Below, piece by piece: positions 60,725 through 64,000 of a DNA stretch of 64,000 nucleotides. Position numbers and translations under genes: made by a program. Source of the stretch: Actinoplanes ianthinogenes (GTDB lineage Bacteria; Actinomycetota; Actinomycetes; Mycobacteriales; Micromonosporaceae); contig NZ_AP023356.1 in assembly GCF_018324205.1 (NCBI RefSeq), forward strand, positions 5,562,001-5,626,000, given 5' to 3'. The stretch's first letter is position 1; each line of letters starts with the position of its first letter. The notes under the pieces are model-generated. The model saw only the letters and a program-made list of their open reading frames with translations, was not told where the DNA came from and made no database searches.

Positions 60725-62866
60725 TCAGGTTTCGGCTTGGCGGGCCCCGTTGCCTGCCAGGAGTCCGGATGGTGCGTTCAGCGATCGGTATCCGGCCCGG
60801 ATCCGGTCCCATGCGTCGGCGCTAGCCGTCGGCGCCTGCTCGGCCAGGTATCCGTCGATGGCGTCGGCCGCCCAGGCGGAGTGGCCGGTCGCGACGTTGT
60901 CGATGGTGTTGTGGATGTCGACGAACGCGGTACTGAAGCCGTGCTTCTGGAGCGTCTGCCGGCCGCGGCGATAGTTGCCGCCGACCCCTGACAGCTCCAT
61001 CGCCAGGTTCAGGCCGAGAATCTCCGGCTCGAACGTGCGCGGAAACCGGCCGATCGCCAGCCAGTAGACCGGAGTATCGAACGACTGGTCCCGGAACCCG
61101 GACCAGGTCGCGAACTCCGGCGAGCGAGTCGGTGGGAGGTCGATGCCCATCTCCCGCAACACGGCACGGTAGATCAGCGGATGGTTCAGGCTCAGGTCGC
61201 TGTTGCCGAGCTCGTCCCAGTAGGTGTCGAACAGGAAGTGCCCGCGCTCGGTGGAGGCGAGCTGATAGTCGGTGTAGCCGGTCAGCCAGGCACCGTCGAT
61301 CAGGGTGAGCGGCGCCAGTTGCACGCTCGAGTCGATCAATTCGGCGCGGTCCGGCAAGGGATCGCCCAGGCCGTTGTGGAACTCCCTGTTGTGGAGGTCG
61401 TGCTGGTCGAGCAGCCACGACCGCAGACCGTCCACCGGGTGCTCGTCCGGCAGTGACTGGGCGGACGACTCCATGCCCTGGCGGGATCTGGCGAGCCGCT
61501 TCTCCACGTATCGCAGGGCATACCGGCGGGTCGCCGGTGTGATCGTGCGCCGCAACAGACGGATGTATGCCTGCCGGATGTCCGCGGGAGCGTCGCCGTC
61601 ATCGTGGGAGCTTTCCGAGGCCGGCCGGAGCGTGATCCGCCGGGGCTGATGGGCGGGCGGTCGCCACCCTGCCCGCTGTGCGGGATCCGCCGGCAGCGCG
61701 TCGATCCATCGCTTGATCGTGTCCAGTTCGTTGTCCGGGAATATCCGGAACATCCGGCCCTTCTCCGACACGAGCGTGCCGGTCAGGCGGCTGGCGTCGG
61801 AATTGCCCGGCCGGATGAGGCGGCTGTTCGCCAGCGCGGTCAGGAACGGGATCGGGTCGGTGCGCGCCTCGGAGAGCCACTCCTGCAGCGGCCGGCCCTG
61901 CACGTTGAACCGGTCGTGATAGACGGACGCCTCCCTGGCCCGGGACCGCACCAGCTCCGCCATCTCGAAACCCGGGTCGCGAGCGGCGTCCAGCTCCTCG
62001 GCCACCTCGTCGCACCACCGTCGCAGCGCGCCGAACGCCCAGGCGAAGCCGCGCTCGACCGCGGTCGCGCCGGCCGCACCGGCTAATTCGACGAACGCGG
62101 CCGCCACGGCCCGAGCATCCTCGACCGGCGGCGGCCCGTCCGGCGTGCGCGCGCGGCTCGGATCCAGCGCGTCCCATCCGATCGCGTGCGGAAGCCGGGT
62201 CTGAACACCGTCGAGCGGCGGGAGCAGGCCGACCTCACGCAGGCAAAGGTCAAGTCCAATGATCTCGCCCCGGTATGCGTCCGGGCGCCGGCTCATCGTC
62301 AACGCGACGGCCGGTAGGTAGAAGGACTGGTCGGCGATTCGGCGGTCCTGCGCCAGCTGGCTCGCCGGATGCGCATGCACGGCCACCCGGAGGTGTTGCA
62401 TGAGAGAGAGGTAGACGCTGCCTCGGGACGCCCGCGGATGCCCGGCGCCGACGTCGCCCGCGAACAGGGAGAGCACCCGCATGGTGACTGCTTCCTCGGC
62501 GTTGCCCGGCTCGCTCATCCACTGCAGCCAGGCACCGGACAGCGAGGCCAAGGGAGCACACGCGAGGACCGCCCGGCGGACGAGCACGTCGGCGCGGCCC
62601 TCGCGTTCCGCCGCGGCGAACAGTGCCTCGAAGCGCAAGCGTTGCGTGGCGGCCCAGGCGGCGACCGACGGCCCGAGGTCGGCCGGCGGGACCCGCGAAC
62701 CGCGATCGTCGGCGCAGCCGCGGTCCAACTCCGCAACGATCGCGTCCCGCAGGGTGTCGGGCAGTGGCGTGCTCTCGGGGTCACACGCGCGGGCGAACAC
62801 CGTCTGGATCGGCAGCGCCGTCGGGTCGTCCACCGCCTGATCAGAACCTCGGGTAGATGGACGCAT
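60725..62866 (-). CDS. Heme-oxygenase-like diiron enzyme (iron-containing redox enzyme family)
   Basis: A 713-residue protein with no membrane segment. The C-terminal quarter has the features of the Haem_oxygenas_2/HDO family: a helix with EPEILGLNLAMELSGVGGNY near residue 620 and VDIHNTIDNVATGHSAWA near 655, whose Glu, His and Asp would hold two irons. The N-terminal 480 residues contain a separate region (FYLPAVALTMSRRPDAYRGEIIGLDL) that may be a second, degenerate copy of the fold. The family includes N-oxygenases, desaturase-decarboxylases such as UndA, and chlorinase-linked fragmentases such as BesC. Start ATG with GAGGAAGAAG. Confidence 0.78.
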   Translation of the reverse strand: MRPSTRGSDQAVDDPTALPIQTVFARACDPESTPLPDTLRDAIVAELDRGCADDRGSRVPPADLGPSVAAWAATQRLRFEALFAAAEREGRADVLVRRAVLACAPLASLSGAWLQWMSEPGNAEEAVTMRVLSLFAGDVGAGHPRASRGSVYLSLMQHLRVAVHAHPASQLAQDRRIADQSFYLPAVALTMSRRPDAYRGEIIGLDLCLREVGLLPPLDGVQTRLPHAIGWDALDPSRARTPDGPPPVEDARAVAAAFVELAGAAGATAVERGFAWAFGALRRWCDEVAEELDAARDPGFEMAELVRSRAREASVYHDRFNVQGRPLQEWLSEARTDPIPFLTALANSRLIRPGNSDASRLTGTLVSEKGRMFRIFPDNELDTIKRWIDALPADPAQRAGWRPPAHQPRRITLRPASESSHDDGDAPADIRQAYIRLLRRTITPATRRYALRYVEKRLARSRQGMESSAQSLPDEHPVDGLRSWLLDQHDLHNREFHNGLGDPLPDRAELIDSSVQLAPLTLIDGAWLTGYTDYQLASTERGHFLFDTYWDELGNSDLSLNHPLIYRAVLREMGIDLPPTRSPEFATWSGFRDQSFDTPVYWLAIGRFPRTFEPEILGLNLAMELSGVGGNYRRGRQTLQKHGFSTAFVDIHNTIDNVATGHSAWAADAIDGYLAEQAPTASADAWDRIRAGYRSLNAPSGLLAGNGARQAET

Positions 62867-63268
62867 CGCGCTTCTTCCTCTTCCTACGTCGAAAACCTGG
62901 CACTCGCACGCAGAAGGACCACCGCGAGCCACCGCCCTCGCACAGCGGGGAATGGTGCACGGCATTGCGGCAAGAAGCCGGCCGAACCTCCTGCCAAGAA
63001 ATCTAACGCCGGGCCAGTGGGGGACTGTGTCCCGTAAAACAGCCCCCCGCCCGCGCCCATGGTCCGCGAAGCGGGCCGGGCGCCGCGTCGCCGGTTCACG
63101 TGACTGCGCTGGACAGCCGGAGCTGCGTACGGTCGGTCAGAGTTCATGAGCGACGAGCGGCATTCACCCGGGTCGAACCGCCTCACGGGTCGGGCCCGCC
63201 GAGGTCAGCCGGCAGGCGTGCCCGGGCTTCGTCGACGTCGAAGAGGACTCGGGAAAGGGGACGGTGAG
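62867..63268. other. 402-base divergent intergenic region
   Basis: It carries the promoters of the diiron enzyme and the desaturase. One hairpin is visible (ggggg-a-ctg/cag-ccccc, 63019–63047) with a 12-base loop. I see no convincing –10/–35 pair or gene. An ATG at 63146 is in frame with the desaturase and could extend it by 41 residues, but has no ribosome site. Confidence 0.6.
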
Positions 63269-64000
63269 ATGATCGACCGCGAGCCCGGACGGATATGGCG
63301 CAACAGCCCGGTCGACGCCATCCTGCTCGGGATTTGCATCGTGCAGTTCGCAGGGACGATTGCGCTGGCCGTGCTGACGCCGGACGGGCTGTGGCCGCGG
63401 CTCGGCTCGGCGATCCTGGTCACCGCCATGATCACCTACTCGGTGCTCATCGTTAACCACATGTTCGTGCACCAGCCCTGGTTCACCGACCAACGGCTGA
63501 ACGCGCTCGTGTCGTTGATGAACTCGGCGAACATCGCGCAGTCGGTACAGGCGTACCAGTTGAGTCACGTCCGCAACCACCACCGGTACAACAACGACCG
63601 CAAGCGCGACGGGGTCACCGCCGACCTCAGCTCCACGTACCGATACAGCCGGGACGACGACCACGCCCCGCTCTGGCGGTACCTGGCCTTCAGCCTCGCC
63701 GCCTCGGCCCGGGAGTTCGTGGGCACCTGGGCGTCCTTGCGCCGGTTGTGCGGCGTCGGCCCGGCGGAGACCACGTTGCTTGGGTGGGCCGCCCGGCATC
63801 CGGACCGGCGCGCGGCCGAGCTCGCCCAGGTCCGCTATGACCGCTTGGCACACCTGAGTTTCATCGTGCTGCTCGCCGTCCTCTCGTGGCAGTGGCTGCT
63901 GCTGTGCTACCTGCCGGCGGTAGCGGCCGCGTTCACCTGGGTCAACGTCCAGAACTACTACCGGCACTTCGGGGCGGAGCCGGACAGCCGGTACGCGAAC
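63269..64000 (+). CDS. Membrane-bound fatty-acid-desaturase-type diiron enzyme (5' part)
   Basis: The frame from the ATG at 63269 (after GGGAAAGGGG) is open through the last base, 244 codons. Two hydrophobic helices (about residues 17–38 and 45–63) precede the first His box HMFVH (His64, His68) and the second, HVRNHHRY (His100, His104, His105). Further helices begin about residue 203 and a motif NYYRHFG comes at the edge. The third His box should lie beyond the window. It may be a desaturase, hydroxylase or another integral-membrane diiron oxygenase. Confidence 0.86.
   Translation, partial: MIDREPGRIWRNSPVDAILLGICIVQFAGTIALAVLTPDGLWPRLGSAILVTAMITYSVLIVNHMFVHQPWFTDQRLNALVSLMNSANIAQSVQAYQLSHVRNHHRYNNDRKRDGVTADLSSTYRYSRDDDHAPLWRYLAFSLAASAREFVGTWASLRRLCGVGPAETTLLGWAARHPDRRAAELAQVRYDRLAHLSFIVLLAVLSWQWLLLCYLPAVAAAFTWVNVQNYYRHFGAEPDSRYAN

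Noticed and set aside
62952..63149. 65-codon ORF between the diiron enzyme and the desaturase
   Set aside because: Poor codon bias, no ribosome site, and it reads across the hairpin in a promoter region.
63146..63268. Upstream ATG extending the desaturase by 41 residues
   Set aside because: In frame but without ribosome site and very Arg-rich; the ATG at 63269 has a strong site.

Overview
The window is very GC-rich, third codon positions are almost all G or C, GTG/TTG starts are frequent, and mycothiol chemistry (mca) is encoded. Gene order closely follows actinobacterial chromosomes. From memory of M. tuberculosis, mfd–mazG–lipoprotein–eno–ftsB/divIC–DUF501–ppx matches Rv1020–Rv1026, cbs…metB–greA–DUF4307–mca–small membrane protein–DUF255 protein matches Rv1077–Rv1084, and purK–purE–fadE25 matches Rv3276c–Rv3274c. 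Protein flavour suggests a Micromonosporaceae-type actinomycete such as Actinoplanes, which is an inference. No prophage, IS element, integrase, rRNA or CRISPR array was seen, so most of the window is core chromosome.

Layout. 0–1.1 kb: 5' part of hypX/hoxX (hydrogenase maturation), running off the left edge. 1.3–14 kb: mfd, lipoprotein, mazG, DUF885 hydrolase, a lipoprotein and a PilZ protein, then eno, ftsB/divIC, DUF501, argA and ppx. 14–22.5 kb: a frameshifted Pro/Gly-rich membrane protein, a family-5 uracil-DNA glycosylase, a DUF4129–MoxR–DUF58 operon, NADH dehydrogenase 2, tRNA-Leu(UAA) and a Bax-inhibitor-1 protein. 22.5–34 kb: two GNAT acetyltransferases, a thiolase, two SGNH esterase paralogs, a DUF1232 protein, cbs, an HtrA-like protease and rnz, with several noncoding stretches rich in repeats and hairpins. 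33–38.6 kb: ppk2 with a CYTH–CHAD polyphosphate-associated protein, msrA, a HIT protein and metB. 38.6–49.7 kb: amidase, ilvA, a decayed M48 peptidase, greA, DUF4307, mca, a GGDEF–EAL protein, a DUF255 thioredoxin-like protein and a Uma2 nuclease. 49.9–59.3 kb: purK, purE, an Fe-S photolyase, a giant polytopic membrane protein and fadE25. 59.4–64 kb: an accessory-looking end with NTF2-like and VOC proteins, a heme-oxygenase-like diiron enzyme and, divergent from it, a membrane desaturase that runs off the right edge.

Themes. cbs and metB form the transsulfuration pair. ppx, ppk2 and the CYTH–CHAD protein handle polyphosphate. The thiolase and fadE25 are β-oxidation enzymes and share a promoter element. 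Many starts lie 5–8 bases after a TANNNT –10 box, which predicts leaderless mRNAs. The points most worth following are a contiguous structured segment upstream of rnz, a 100-base interrupted palindrome after cbs, the diiron-enzyme/desaturase pair at the right edge, overlapping leaderless divergent promoters between the HIT gene and metB, and several small, broken or frame-disrupted genes.
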